Shown one piece after another: positions 24,949 to 34,092 of a stretch of 64,000 bases of DNA. Source of the DNA: Bog-1198 sp963727045. Its GTDB lineage: Bacteria > Pseudomonadota > Gammaproteobacteria > Steroidobacterales > Steroidobacteraceae. The notes beneath the pieces are model-generated. The model had not been told where the DNA came from, ran no database searches, and saw only the letters and a list, made by a program, of their open reading frames with translations. The DNA lies in NCBI GenBank assembly GCA_963727045.1, contig CAVSES010000002.1:1364001-1428000 (forward strand), read 5' to 3'. Position numbers and translations under genes: made by a program. Every line of letters begins with the position of its first letter. Position 1 is the first letter of the stretch.

Positions 24949-27164
24949 TCCGCAAGTACGGCTCCACGGTGCTGGGATGCATTGGCGTCGCGCTGTGGGT
25001 GGCCGCGCTGTATCTGCTTGCGTCGGCCGCGCAAAATTCCGCCGAATTCGACAAGTGGCTGCCGTGGATCCTGCTGATCAACATCTCGGGTCTGCTGACG
25101 CTGTTCGTGCTGCTCGCCGGCAAGCTCACGCGCCTGGTGCGGGACTACCGCCGACATGTTCCTGGATCGCGTCTGAAAGGCCGCACGGTGGCCATCTTCA
25201 GCGCCCTGGCCGTCGCGCCGATCCTGGTCGTCTATTATTTTTCCCTGCAATTCATCAATCGCGGCATCGACAGCTGGTTCGAGCTCGAGGTGAGCCAGGG
25301 GCTCAAGGACACGCGCGAACTCTCGCAGGCTGCGCTCGAAGTGCGTGTGCGCGAGTTTCTGCAGCACACCCAGGTGGTGGCCCATACCCTGTCCGCGAGT
25401 TCCCCGCTGGAACTCATCAGCACTCTGGATCGGGAGCGGCGGGACAGCACGGCGCTCGAGTTCACCATCGTGGGCGCGCAGGCGCAAATTCTTGCCACGA
25501 GCTCCGATCGTCCGATGGATATGCTGCCCGTGCCGGCAACCGACGAGATGATGCTGCAATTGCGGCGCGGCCGGCCCTACGTAACTTTGGACACCGATTC
25601 GATGGGCGGCTATCTCATTCGGACCGCGGCTCCGCTCGATGCGAACGGCAGCGGCAGCGCCCGCGTGCTGATAGCCGTGTATCCGGTGCCGCAGCAGCTG
25701 AGCCAGCTGGCCGACACCGTGCAACGCTCCTACACCCAATACGCCAATCTGGTGCAATTGAGGCGTCCGCTGAAGTCGACGTTCGTTTTGATCCTCTCCT
25801 TCGTGGTGCTGATGTCGCTGATTGCCGCGGTGTACGGCGCCTTCTTCGCGGCCCAGCGACTGGTGCAGCCGGTCCAGGACCTGATCGCCGGAACCCGCGC
25901 CGTGGCCAAGGGCAATTACGACACGAAGCTGCCCCTGCCGTCGCGCGATGAACTCGGCTTTCTGGTGACATCCTTCAACGACATGACCAAGCGACTGGGC
26001 AGGGCCCGCGAGGAGACGCGCCGCAGTCAGCAGGCGGTGGAGGCGGAGCGAGCCGGTCTCGCCGTGATCCTCGCGCGCCTGTCCACCGGGGTCGTGTCGC
26101 TCGAGGCTGACTTGACCGTGCGCACCGCGAATCAGGCCGCGAGCGCCATCCTGGGGGTCGATCTGGAGGCCGCCGTCGGCAAACGCTTCGATGAATCCAT
26201 CAGCGAAACGACGCTGTTCACGCAGTTCCTGTCGGTGCTCAAATCCCGCCTTGCCGCCGAGGATCTGGATTGGCGCGAGCAGGTGGAACTCTCGTCCGAT
26301 TCCGGCAAGCGCGTGCTCATGTGCGCATGCACCGCGCTGCCCAACGACTTGGGTGGGGCACCGGGTGTCGTACTTGTGTTCGACGACATCACGACGCTGC
26401 TGCAGGCGCAGCGCGACGCGGCGTGGGGCGAGGTAGCTCGCCGCCTCGCGCATGAAATCAAGAACCCCCTCACGCCGATCCAGTTGTCCGCGGAGCGCAT
26501 GCGGCGCAAGTTCTTGGGGCAAATGAACGCCCAGGATGCCCAGATACTCGAGCGCGCAACGCATACCATCGTCGCGCAGGTCGACGCGATGAAGCAGATG
26601 GTCAATGCCTTCAGCGAATACGCCCGCGCGCCGGATATGCATTTCTCGCGCTTCGATCTGAACCAGCTGATCACCGAAGTCGCGGATCTTTACCGCGTCC
26701 AGGACAGCACGGCCGACCTCAAACTGCTGCTCGACCCTTCCCTGCCCGCCATTTCCGCGGACCGGATGCGGATACGGCAGATTCTCAACAACCTGGTCAC
26801 CAATTCATTGGAGGCCCTGGAGGGCCGGACGGGCGCAAGCATTGAAATCGAAACTCATGTGGCCGAGGCGAGTCCGAAGCAGGTAGCCTCGGTGGCGATC
26901 GTGGTATCCGACAACGGACCGGGATTTCAGCGGGACTTGATCGGCACCGTGTTCGACCCCTACGTGACCAGCAAACCGAAGGGCACCGGCCTGGGGCTTG
27001 CCATCGTGAAGAAGATCGTCGAAGAACACGGCGGGCGCATTGAGGCGGATAATCGGCGCAGCGGAGGCGCCCGCGTGCGAATTCTATTGCCTTTGGGCGA
27101 CAGCGCACGCTCCATCGGGGTGCGTGAGCCGCGCAAGGGCGAACACAGGAGAGAACGTGTATGA
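24930..27164 (+). CDS. ntrY: NtrY-like sensor histidine kinase
   Basis: 744 residues. The N-terminus has three closely spaced helices (about 12-32, 44-66, 84-105), a periplasmic/sensor part (about 106-285), a further helix (about 286-310) and HAMP (about 310-365). A PAS domain follows (about 380-485). The HisKA H-box is RRLAHEIKNPLTPIQLSAER with the phosphorylated His near residue 508. The ATPase shows ILNNLVTNSLEAL, VVSDNGPGF and GTGLGLAIVKKIVEEHGG. The architecture is that of NtrY, linked in other bacteria to nitrogen status, redox or envelope stress. Four-base overlap with the regulator gene makes them a cognate pair. Confidence 0.92.
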   Translation: MDTAALIRKYGSTVLGCIGVALWVAALYLLASAAQNSAEFDKWLPWILLINISGLLTLFVLLAGKLTRLVRDYRRHVPGSRLKGRTVAIFSALAVAPILVVYYFSLQFINRGIDSWFELEVSQGLKDTRELSQAALEVRVREFLQHTQVVAHTLSASSPLELISTLDRERRDSTALEFTIVGAQAQILATSSDRPMDMLPVPATDEMMLQLRRGRPYVTLDTDSMGGYLIRTAAPLDANGSGSARVLIAVYPVPQQLSQLADTVQRSYTQYANLVQLRRPLKSTFVLILSFVVLMSLIAAVYGAFFAAQRLVQPVQDLIAGTRAVAKGNYDTKLPLPSRDELGFLVTSFNDMTKRLGRAREETRRSQQAVEAERAGLAVILARLSTGVVSLEADLTVRTANQAASAILGVDLEAAVGKRFDESISETTLFTQFLSVLKSRLAAEDLDWREQVELSSDSGKRVLMCACTALPNDLGGAPGVVLVFDDITTLLQAQRDAAWGEVARRLAHEIKNPLTPIQLSAERMRRKFLGQMNAQDAQILERATHTIVAQVDAMKQMVNAFSEYARAPDMHFSRFDLNQLITEVADLYRVQDSTADLKLLLDPSLPAISADRMRIRQILNNLVTNSLEALEGRTGASIEIETHVAEASPKQVASVAIVVSDNGPGFQRDLIGTVFDPYVTSKPKGTGLGLAIVKKIVEEHGGRIEADNRRSGGARVRILLPLGDSARSIGVREPRKGEHRRERV

Positions 27165-28522
27165 CCGCTTCGAGAATATTGGTGGTGGATGACGAGGCGG
27201 ATATCCGCGGATTGCTTAAGGAAATCCTGTCCGAGGAGGGGTACGAGGTGGATGTCGCCGCCGACGCCACTCAGGCGCGCACATCGCGAGCGAGCCAGGT
27301 TCCCGACCTCGTGTTGCTGGATATCTGGATGCCGGATACGGACGGCATCACCTTGCTCCGGGAATGGTCGGTGACCGACGGGTACGACTGTCCGGTGGTG
27401 ATGATGTCCGGCCATGGCACTGTCGAGACCGCCGTGGAGGCCACGCGCCTCGGCGCCTTCGATTTCGTCGAGAAGCCGCTGTCCCTGACCAAGCTGCTGC
27501 GGACGGTCGAGCGGGCGCTCGATGCGGGGCGGCGCAAGCGCCTCTCAGCCCGTGCCCAAGGGTCGGCGCTCGCGGTGCCCATCGGCAAGAGCAAGGTGAC
27601 CCAGGCGCTGCGCGAACAGGTGCAACATGCCGCGTCGAGTTCATCGCCGGTGCTGCTGCTGGGCGAGCTCGGCTCGGGACGGGAGGCCTATGCGCGCTAC
27701 CTGCATTCGCTGAGCGCGCGCTCGTCGAAACCGTTCTTCATGGTGGTTGCGGCGAGCCTGGGACAGGACCCCGCCGCGGCGCTGTTCGGCAGCGAAAAGG
27801 ACGGCCGCGTCGAACTCGGGGCGCTGGACCAGGCGGCGGGCGGGACGCTGTACCTCAACGGGTTGGAGGACTTGAACAGCGAGGCGCAGCGCGCACTGGC
27901 GGGTGCGATCGAACAAAACGGCTACACGCGCGTGGGTGGACGGCAGCGATTGCCGCTCAACGTGCGGTGGGTCAGTTCGGCACAGGACGGCTTCGAATTG
28001 CGCGCCCTGCCCGAGCCATTTCGCCGCGATCTCGTTGCGCATCTCAACGTGATCACCTTGCGCGTGCCGCCGCTGCGCGATTATGCGGAAGACGTGCCTG
28101 ATCTCCTGCGCTACTACGTCGACCGCCTGGTTGACGACCAGCACCTGCCGCTGCGCCGCTTCAGCGTCGCCGCGCAGAATCGGCTGAGAAACTATCCCTG
28201 GCCCGGCAATATCGGCGAACTCAAGAACCTGGTGCAACGCGTGCTGATCCTGGGCGTTGGCGAGGAGATTCGGCTCGAAGAAATCGAGCGCGAACTGGCG
28301 GTGAAGCTCGCGGTGGACGAACCGCTGGTGAAGCAAGACCTGCTCGCGTTGCCGCTGCGCGAAGCGCGGGAGCAATTCGAGCGGGCGTACTTGCAGCAGC
28401 AGCTGCTGCTTTGCAATGGAAAGGTGGGCCAGCTGGCCAAGCGGGTCGGTATGGAGCGCACCCACTTGTACCGCAAGTTGAGGGCATTAGGGGTGGATTT
28501 TCGTCAATTGGGAGATGATTGA
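27161..28522 (+). CDS. ntrX: NtrX-like response regulator with degenerate AAA+ domain
   Basis: 453 residues. The receiver domain is intact: D10/D11, phospho-acceptor D54 (LVLLDIWMPD) and K105 (VEKPLS). The central domain aligns with the sigma54 activator AAA+ fold, but key motifs are changed: Walker A is GELGSGRE (168-175) with Arg instead of the essential Lys, the region where GAFTGA should lie reads LFGSEKDGRVELGALDQ, and Walker B GGTLYLNGLEDL (227-238) has Asn-Gly in place of Asp-Glu. The C-terminal Fis-type helix-turn-helix remains (about 417-447, QLAKRVGMERTHLYRKL). It therefore probably binds DNA without ATP-driven sigma54 activation. Confidence 0.88.
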   Translation: MTASRILVVDDEADIRGLLKEILSEEGYEVDVAADATQARTSRASQVPDLVLLDIWMPDTDGITLLREWSVTDGYDCPVVMMSGHGTVETAVEATRLGAFDFVEKPLSLTKLLRTVERALDAGRRKRLSARAQGSALAVPIGKSKVTQALREQVQHAASSSSPVLLLGELGSGREAYARYLHSLSARSSKPFFMVVAASLGQDPAAALFGSEKDGRVELGALDQAAGGTLYLNGLEDLNSEAQRALAGAIEQNGYTRVGGRQRLPLNVRWVSSAQDGFELRALPEPFRRDLVAHLNVITLRVPPLRDYAEDVPDLLRYYVDRLVDDQHLPLRRFSVAAQNRLRNYPWPGNIGELKNLVQRVLILGVGEEIRLEEIERELAVKLAVDEPLVKQDLLALPLREAREQFERAYLQQQLLLCNGKVGQLAKRVGMERTHLYRKLRALGVDFRQLGDD

Positions 28523-28562
28523 GACGTCATCGAACCGGCGGGTGAGCCGTGCTTGCGGATCG

Positions 28563-29129
28563 CTAGTCTCCCACCCGGATCACCAGGACGTCGACGTCGG
28601 CTTTGCGCAGGATTTGCCGTAAACGGTTGAGCTCGTCGAGTTTGGAAATCGGACCGATGCGGATCCGATGCCAGGTATCGTTGTCCACGGAGACCTTCTG
28701 CACTTTCGATTCGACTCCCTGAAGCGCGAGCTTCGCGCGGACGCGGTCCGCGTCGGCGAAGTTCTTATAAGACCCGGCCTGCAAGACGTACGTTCCGCGG
28801 CGCGTCTCCGGCACGGATTTGGTGTCCGGCCGCACGTCCTTGTCCTTCTCCGGGACCACCATTTCGAATTTCGGCAGCATGTCGTAGAAATCGTACGACT
28901 TCGCCGGCTCCTCGGCGCTCGAATCCCCGGGTTCGCCGTCCGGCAGTTCGCCGCCGTGCGATTTCCGCTTGTCCGCTTTGCCTATCCTCGCGACCGGGGC
29001 GTCCGGCCGATGATCCTTGACGTACACGATGCCGGCGACGGCAAGGCCCACCGACAATCCGCACAGGACGCCCATCCAGCCGGAGAAGCCGGTTGACCTC
29101 CCGCGCTTCGGTTTGTAGTCGCGTGCCAT
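28563..29129 (-). CDS. SPOR-domain protein, FtsN-like
   Basis: 188 residues: short cytoplasmic basic N-terminus (MARDYKPKRGRS), one transmembrane helix (about 14-36), a charged periplasmic linker, and a C-terminal SPOR domain (about 110-188, GTYVLQAGSYKNFADADRVRAKLALQG..WHRIRIGP). SPOR domains bind denuded glycan at the division site, and the single-pass topology is that of FtsN. It lies eight bases after argS, a gene pair common in Gammaproteobacteria. Convergent with ntrX. Confidence 0.87.
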   Translation of the reverse strand: MARDYKPKRGRSTGFSGWMGVLCGLSVGLAVAGIVYVKDHRPDAPVARIGKADKRKSHGGELPDGEPGDSSAEEPAKSYDFYDMLPKFEMVVPEKDKDVRPDTKSVPETRRGTYVLQAGSYKNFADADRVRAKLALQGVESKVQKVSVDNDTWHRIRIGPISKLDELNRLRQILRKADVDVLVIRVGD

Positions 29130-29137
29130 GCCCCCGC

Positions 29138-30898
29138 CTACATCGTATCGGGCGCGGATACGCCGAGCAGTTTGAGGCCGTTGCGGATGACGATCTGAGT
29201 CGCGAGCGCGAGAACCAGGCGCGCGTCACGCAAGGGGGCATCGTCCACGATGATCTGGTGCGCGCTGTAATTCGTGTGGAAATCGTTTGCCAGGTCGCGC
29301 AGGTAATGCACCAACGTATGCGGTGCGCGCTGCGCGGCGCATTGGCGCACGATTTCCGGGAACGCGCTCATGCGTTTGATCAGCGCAAGTTCCTGCGGTT
29401 CGGCCAGCCTGCCCAAGGATGCCAGGCCGTTTACCGTGCTATGGTCGAGACCGCGCTCCTCAAGCTGCCGCATGACGCTCGCGACCCGCGCATGCGCGTA
29501 CTGGATGTAGTACACGGGGTTCTCGTTCGAGCGGCTGGTGGCGAGTTCCATGTCGAAATCAAGATGCTGATCGTTGCTGCGCATCACGTAGAACAGACGG
29601 GCCGCATCGTTGCCCACCTCCTTGCGCAGTTCACGCAGCGTGACGAATTCGCCCGATCGCGTCGACATTTGCGCCTTTTCGCCGCCGCGGAACAGGGAGA
29701 CGAACTGCACCAGGCGCACTTCGAAGGAGTCCACCGGGCCGCCCAGAGCGAGGAGACCTGCGCGCAGGCGCGCGATGTAGCCATGGTGATCCGCGCCCCA
29801 GATGTAGATCAGATGATCGAAGCCGCGTTCGAGCTTGTTGAACACGTAGGCTATGTCCGACGCGAAATAGGTTTTGACGCCGTTTTCGCGCACCATCACC
29901 CGGTCCTTCTCATCCCCGTAATCCGTGCTCCTGAACCACCACGCACCGTCCTTGAGATAGGCACGGCCTGCCTTCTTGAGCGCGTCGATCGCACGCTCGA
30001 CAGAGCCGTCGTCGCTCAAGTGGCGTTCGGAGAACCAGCAATCGAAGGTGACGCCGAACTCGTGCAGATCTTCGCGAATGTCGCTCAAGATTCCTGCGAG
30101 CGCGAGATCGAGCACGCGGCGGAATGCAGAGTCCCCGAGAAGCGCGCGCGCGCGCGCAATGACCGCATCGATGTGGACGTCCTTGTCCCCGCCTTGGGGT
30201 TCATCGGGCGGCAGATCCCTGAAAACATCGGCCGCAGCGCGCCGCAGCGACGGGCCTTCCGCGGCAAACAGCTGTTCTCCGATCGCCGCGATGTAGTCGC
30301 CGCGGTAGCCGTTGGCGGGAAAGGCAAACCGCTCGCCGCAATGTTCAAGATACCGCAGCCACGTGCTGACAGCCAGAATCTCCATCTGGCGGCCCGCATC
30401 ATTGATGTAGTACTCGCGCTGCACGCGGTAGCCCACCGCTTCGAGCAGATTGGCGACCGTGGCGCCGAACGCGGCGTGCCGGCCGTGGCCGACGTGAAGC
30501 GGGCCCGTGGGGTTCGCCGAAACGAATTCGACCTGCACCGACCGGCCGGCTCCGGCGTGTGATCGCCCATAGCCTCTCGCATCGTGCAGGACTTTGCGGA
30601 TCTCTGCGTGATAGGCGCCCTTCGCGAGGAAGAAATTGATGAAGCCGGCGCCCGCGATATCGACCTTCTCGATTGCGGGACTGGGCGGCAGCAGCCGCAC
30701 CAGCGCCTCCGCGAGCCTGCGGGGGTTTTGACGCGTCGCCTTCGCGAGCCGCATGGCGAGATTGCTGGCGAAATCCCCGTGCTGCGAGTCGCGCGTGCTT
30801 TCGACTTCCACGCTCACGGCTCTTGCGGCTTGCGGAACCACATCTTCCGGCAGCTCCGCGAGGGCTTGCGTCAGCATTTTTTCGATCAAGATCTTCAA
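29138..30898 (-). CDS. argS: arginyl-tRNA synthetase
   Basis: 586 residues from TTG 30898, which has AGGGG seven bases upstream; another TTG at 30925 in frame would add nine residues and no nearby ATG exists before MLTQALAELP. It charges tRNA-Arg. The class I HIGH motif is NPTGPLHVGHGRHAAFG; the second motif, KAQMSTRSG, replaces KMSKS as in many ArgRS. An N-terminal Add1 domain and a C-terminal DALR anticodon-binding domain (from about residue 465) are present. Size matches E. coli ArgS (577). Confidence 0.93.
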   Translation of the reverse strand: MKILIEKMLTQALAELPEDVVPQAARAVSVEVESTRDSQHGDFASNLAMRLAKATRQNPRRLAEALVRLLPPSPAIEKVDIAGAGFINFFLAKGAYHAEIRKVLHDARGYGRSHAGAGRSVQVEFVSANPTGPLHVGHGRHAAFGATVANLLEAVGYRVQREYYINDAGRQMEILAVSTWLRYLEHCGERFAFPANGYRGDYIAAIGEQLFAAEGPSLRRAAADVFRDLPPDEPQGGDKDVHIDAVIARARALLGDSAFRRVLDLALAGILSDIREDLHEFGVTFDCWFSERHLSDDGSVERAIDALKKAGRAYLKDGAWWFRSTDYGDEKDRVMVRENGVKTYFASDIAYVFNKLERGFDHLIYIWGADHHGYIARLRAGLLALGGPVDSFEVRLVQFVSLFRGGEKAQMSTRSGEFVTLRELRKEVGNDAARLFYVMRSNDQHLDFDMELATSRSNENPVYYIQYAHARVASVMRQLEERGLDHSTVNGLASLGRLAEPQELALIKRMSAFPEIVRQCAAQRAPHTLVHYLRDLANDFHTNYSAHQIIVDDAPLRDARLVLALATQIVIRNGLKLLGVSAPDTM

Positions 30899-30964
30899 GG
30901 CGAAACCCCTAGGGTCCTGAAACAAAGGGTCGGCAGTTTACCGCCGCGCGGGCCGGCAGACATC

Positions 30965-33160
30965 TCAATCGACTTCCAAGGGATCCACGTCGATCGACCA
31001 GCGAAGGCCTGGCGGCCCCGGCAGCCGCTCCACCTGCGGCAGCCAATTCTTGAGAAAGCGCTGCAAAGTGGCGCGAGCGGCGGTTTCAATCAGGAGATGC
31101 GCACGATAGTGATCCGCCCGCCGGGCAATCAACGCACTCGCGGGTCCCAGCACTTTGACCGCGGCTTCGTTCAGAATGCGGCTGGATTCGACCGCCGCGC
31201 GCAGGAAAGCATCCAAACCAAGGCTGTCCCTGGCCTCCGCGCGCAGCATCGCCAGACGTGAGTAGGGCGGCCAACCGGCCTCGCGGCGCTCTTTGAGGGC
31301 GCTCAGGGCGAATCCTTCGTATCCTTCCGAGACGAGGCGGCATAGCAGCGGGTGTTCCGGAAACTCCGTTTGAATCAAGACCTCGCCGGCCATCGATCCC
31401 CGCCCGGCACGGCCGGCAACCTGGGTGATGGTCTGCGCCAGCCGTTCCGTGGCGCGGAAATCGCTTGCGAACAACCCCTGATCGGCATCGAGAACCACCA
31501 CCAGGCTGACCTGCGGGAAATGGTGGCCCTTGGTAAGCATTTGCGTTCCGACCAATATTCGCGCCTCCCCGCTATGCACGCGATCGAGGACGATCTGCAC
31601 GGCGCCCCGTGCGGATGCGGTGTCTCGATCCAGTCTCGCCAGCGGCGCCTCGGGATAGAGCCGCGCCAGCGTTTCTTCGACCCGCTCGGTGCCCTGGCCC
31701 ACGGGGTTCAACGGCTGGCCGCAACTTCCGCATATTTGCGGCACCGGAGCATGAGCGCCGCAGTGATGGCAGCGCAGCTCCCCTGCCTGGCGGTGCAAGG
31801 TCATCCTCGCATCGCAATGGACGCACGGCGCCACCCACCCGCAGGCGTTGCAGTACAAACTCGGTGCATAGCCGCGGCGATTCAGGAACACGATGATCTG
31901 GCCGCCCGCCTTGAGGTGGTGCGCAATCGCCTGCATGACCGGGGTCGACAATCCCTGGTCGGCACCGTGCTTGCGCAGGTCTACCAGCGTCATTCGGGGG
32001 GTCTCGGCGATTCCCGGGCGCTGTGGGAGAAGGTGTTTCGAATAGCGCCCGGTGGCGGAATTTTCCAGCGTTTCCAACGACGGTGTGGCGGAGCCGAGAA
32101 TGATGGGCACCGCCGCTTGGCGGGCCCGGACAACTGCGAGGTCGCGGGCGGAATACCGAAAGCCTTCGTGCTGCTTGTACGAAGCGTCGTGTTCTTCGTC
32201 GACCACGATCAACGCGAGCTTGGGTAACGACGTGAAAACGGCCGACCGGGTGCCGATGATGATTCGCGCCTGACCGTTGTGCGCGGCTCGCCAGGCATCC
32301 CGGCGCTCATTGCCCGTGAGTCCCGAATGCAGCGCAACCACCCCGGAACTGAAGCGGCGGCGGAAACGATCCACCAATTGCGGCGTCAAAGCGATTTCCG
32401 GCACGAGGACCAACGCTTGCCCGCCGTCCGCGATGGCTGCGGCAATGACCCGTAGATAGACTTCGGTCTTGCCGCTTCCGGTGACCCCGTAGAGCAAGTG
32501 GGCGGAAAAGCTCGACAGGGTCGCGACCACCGCGGCGACGCATTGCGCTTGATGCTGGGTGAGCGCCACGTCGCTTGGAAGAGAACCGGTGGCTGGCGGT
32601 TCGGGCGCTCGCGCCTCGGCCGTGACCCAGCCCCTCGCCGCCACCGTCCGCAATAGCGCCGGCTTGAAGTATTCGGCCACCTCATCGGCGGTGCCCCGTC
32701 CCCGATCCGAAAGCCACTTCAGCAGGGCCCGCTGCTGCGGGGCGCGGCGCGTGCTCGGGGTCCGGAATTCCGCACGCCCCGCTTCGGTGAGGGCCCACCA
32801 TTCGCTGTGTTGCAGCGCCGGTTGACCTGCGCGCAGACTCACGGGCAATGCCGCGGCGAACACCTCGCCGATGGGATGGTGATAGTACTCGGCCGCCCAG
32901 CGCAGCAAATCGAAGGTGACCGCATCGATGACGGGCTGCTCGTCCAGAATCGCGAGCGCAGTCTTGAGCTTCGCGGCGTCGATGAGGGACTCGGAAGCCA
33001 CGCCCACCAAGATGCCGATCAACTGTCGGCGTCCGAAGGGCACCCGCACCCTCACTCCCAGGCGCGGCACCGTATTTTCCCCCATGGATCCGATCTCTTC
33101 TGGAGGCCGATAATCGAATATCCGACGCAGGGGAGTATCCAAGGCGATTTGCAAAATCAT
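30965..33160 (-). CDS. priA: primosomal protein N' (replication restart helicase PriA)
   Basis: 731 residues from ATG 33160, which has AGGGACGG just upstream; a further 18 codons are open to 33214. PriA recognises stalled forks and reloads the replisome. Walker A is GVTGSGKTEVY, the DEAH-like motif VVDEEHDASYKQHEGFRYS, motif III LGSATPSLETL, motif VI QVAGRAGRG. Eight zinc-binding Cys occur as four CxxC pairs (CNACG, CVHCD, CHHCG, CGSCG). The first gene of priA-argS-SPOR. Two DnaA-box-like sites lie in its leader region. Confidence 0.95.
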   Translation of the reverse strand: MILQIALDTPLRRIFDYRPPEEIGSMGENTVPRLGVRVRVPFGRRQLIGILVGVASESLIDAAKLKTALAILDEQPVIDAVTFDLLRWAAEYYHHPIGEVFAAALPVSLRAGQPALQHSEWWALTEAGRAEFRTPSTRRAPQQRALLKWLSDRGRGTADEVAEYFKPALLRTVAARGWVTAEARAPEPPATGSLPSDVALTQHQAQCVAAVVATLSSFSAHLLYGVTGSGKTEVYLRVIAAAIADGGQALVLVPEIALTPQLVDRFRRRFSSGVVALHSGLTGNERRDAWRAAHNGQARIIIGTRSAVFTSLPKLALIVVDEEHDASYKQHEGFRYSARDLAVVRARQAAVPIILGSATPSLETLENSATGRYSKHLLPQRPGIAETPRMTLVDLRKHGADQGLSTPVMQAIAHHLKAGGQIIVFLNRRGYAPSLYCNACGWVAPCVHCDARMTLHRQAGELRCHHCGAHAPVPQICGSCGQPLNPVGQGTERVEETLARLYPEAPLARLDRDTASARGAVQIVLDRVHSGEARILVGTQMLTKGHHFPQVSLVVVLDADQGLFASDFRATERLAQTITQVAGRAGRGSMAGEVLIQTEFPEHPLLCRLVSEGYEGFALSALKERREAGWPPYSRLAMLRAEARDSLGLDAFLRAAVESSRILNEAAVKVLGPASALIARRADHYRAHLLIETAARATLQRFLKNWLPQVERLPGPPGLRWSIDVDPLEVD

Positions 33161-33474
33161 CCGTCCCTTTGTCCACAAATCGTGTGGATAAGTCTGTTGA
33201 GAACCCGGGATCATCTAGGTTAAGTGCCCGATCCGTTTCGGGTCCCTTTCAAATTGGCTAGAAAGTGGGCTAAATCGAAATTAATTCATAAAATTCAATA
33301 ATTTATAGATCCCTCTACACACGGCACCGAGGTGTGGATTGAAAATATTGCAGTGGAAGTCACATTCGATGTGTGTAAGTCGCTGATCTTGCGGATCCGC
33401 GCCGTCAACCGAGGCGGCGGACAGGCGTTTATACCTGGAATAGCGACGGTTAGTCGACGTAGAGAGGACGAGGC
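33161..33474. other. 314-base AT-richer intergenic region between divergent priA and sigma-factor genes
   Basis: No coding potential is visible. The section 33249-33310 is clearly AT-rich against the surrounding GC-rich DNA (for example AATTAATTCATAAAATTCAA at 33279-33298). Two 9-mers close to or identical with the DnaA box lie at the priA end (33169-33177 and 33183-33191) and a weaker one, TGTGGATTG, at 33333-33341. A short stem CCCGA/TCGGG lies near 33227-33242. It must contain both promoters, but I could not assign -35/-10 elements with confidence. Confidence 0.5.
33169..33191. promoter_or_regulatory. pair of inverted DnaA-box-like sites upstream of priA
   Basis: 33169-33177 reads TTGTCCACA (one mismatch to TTATCCACA) and 33183-33191 reads TGTGGATAA, the exact reverse complement of the consensus TTATCCACA. 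The two face each other with five bases between them, and they lie 9-31 bases upstream of the priA start codon. DnaA could therefore bind here and affect priA expression; binding itself is inferred. Confidence 0.45.
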
Positions 33475-34092
33475 ATGCCCGGCTTTGATAGGCTGAACCA
33501 AGCTTGCATGGTCTGGGATGGTCCCGCTCCAGCACCTGAGGAAGCGGTTCTGGAGTACACGCGAGAACTCGAGAAATTCCTGGCGGAGATCGAGCGGCGC
33601 GCATTCCGCATGGCCCAGGTTGCGCTTCGCGATCCCGACGATGCAATGGATTCGGTGCAAGACGCGATGATCAAGCTGGCGCGCAGCTACGCGTCGCGGC
33701 CGAGCGCCGAGTGGCGGCCGTTGTTCTATCGAATTCTGGAAAATGGCATCCGCGACCTGCAGCGTCGAAGGTCCGTGCGCAAGCGCTTCATGACCTGGTT
33801 GCCGGGTGCGAACGAGGACCCCGAGAACGAAGCCCAGGATCCGCTCGACAATGTGGCTGATGCGGCGCCCGCCATCCCCGAAGTGCTGATGCAGCGCCAG
33901 GCTATGCAGCAGCTCGAAGTCTCCTTGCGGGGACTGCCCGCGCGGCAACGTGAGGCATTCATGCTGCGAAACTTCGAAGGCATGGACGTGGCGGAAACGG
34001 CGAACGCGATGGGATGTTCGCAAGGCAGCGTCAAAACGCATTATTCGCGCGCGGTTCATGCCCTGCGCGAACAGCTGGGCGAGGTGTGGTGA
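33475..34092 (+). CDS. RNA polymerase sigma factor (ECF type)
   Basis: 205 residues from ATG 33475. Region 2 is seen in EIERRAFRMAQVALRDPDDA and MDSVQDAMIKLARSYASR, and region 4 in LRGLPARQREAFMLRNFEG..VAETANAMGCSQGSVKTHYS. A linker of about 40 residues between them is rich in Asp, Glu and Pro. It starts the operon with DUF3619, a small secreted protein and DUF3106, an arrangement seen in Xanthomonas-like bacteria. DUF3619 has the position and size of an anti-sigma factor. The stop codon region overlaps the next start by one base. Confidence 0.88.
   Translation: MPGFDRLNQACMVWDGPAPAPEEAVLEYTRELEKFLAEIERRAFRMAQVALRDPDDAMDSVQDAMIKLARSYASRPSAEWRPLFYRILENGIRDLQRRRSVRKRFMTWLPGANEDPENEAQDPLDNVADAAPAIPEVLMQRQAMQQLEVSLRGLPARQREAFMLRNFEGMDVAETANAMGCSQGSVKTHYSRAVHALREQLGEVW

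Noticed and set aside
24852..26642. Minus-strand open frame of 596 codons
   Set aside because: Antisense to ntrY; His/Gln/Arg-rich composition without domains.
29093..30562. Plus-strand open frame of 489 codons
   Set aside because: Antisense to argS, which carries the HIGH motif and anticodon-binding domain.
33437..33465. ECF-type promoter (GGAATA ... GTCGACG) before the sigma gene
   Set aside because: The spacer between the two elements is about 11 bases, too short for known ECF promoters (about 15-17), so I did not annotate it.
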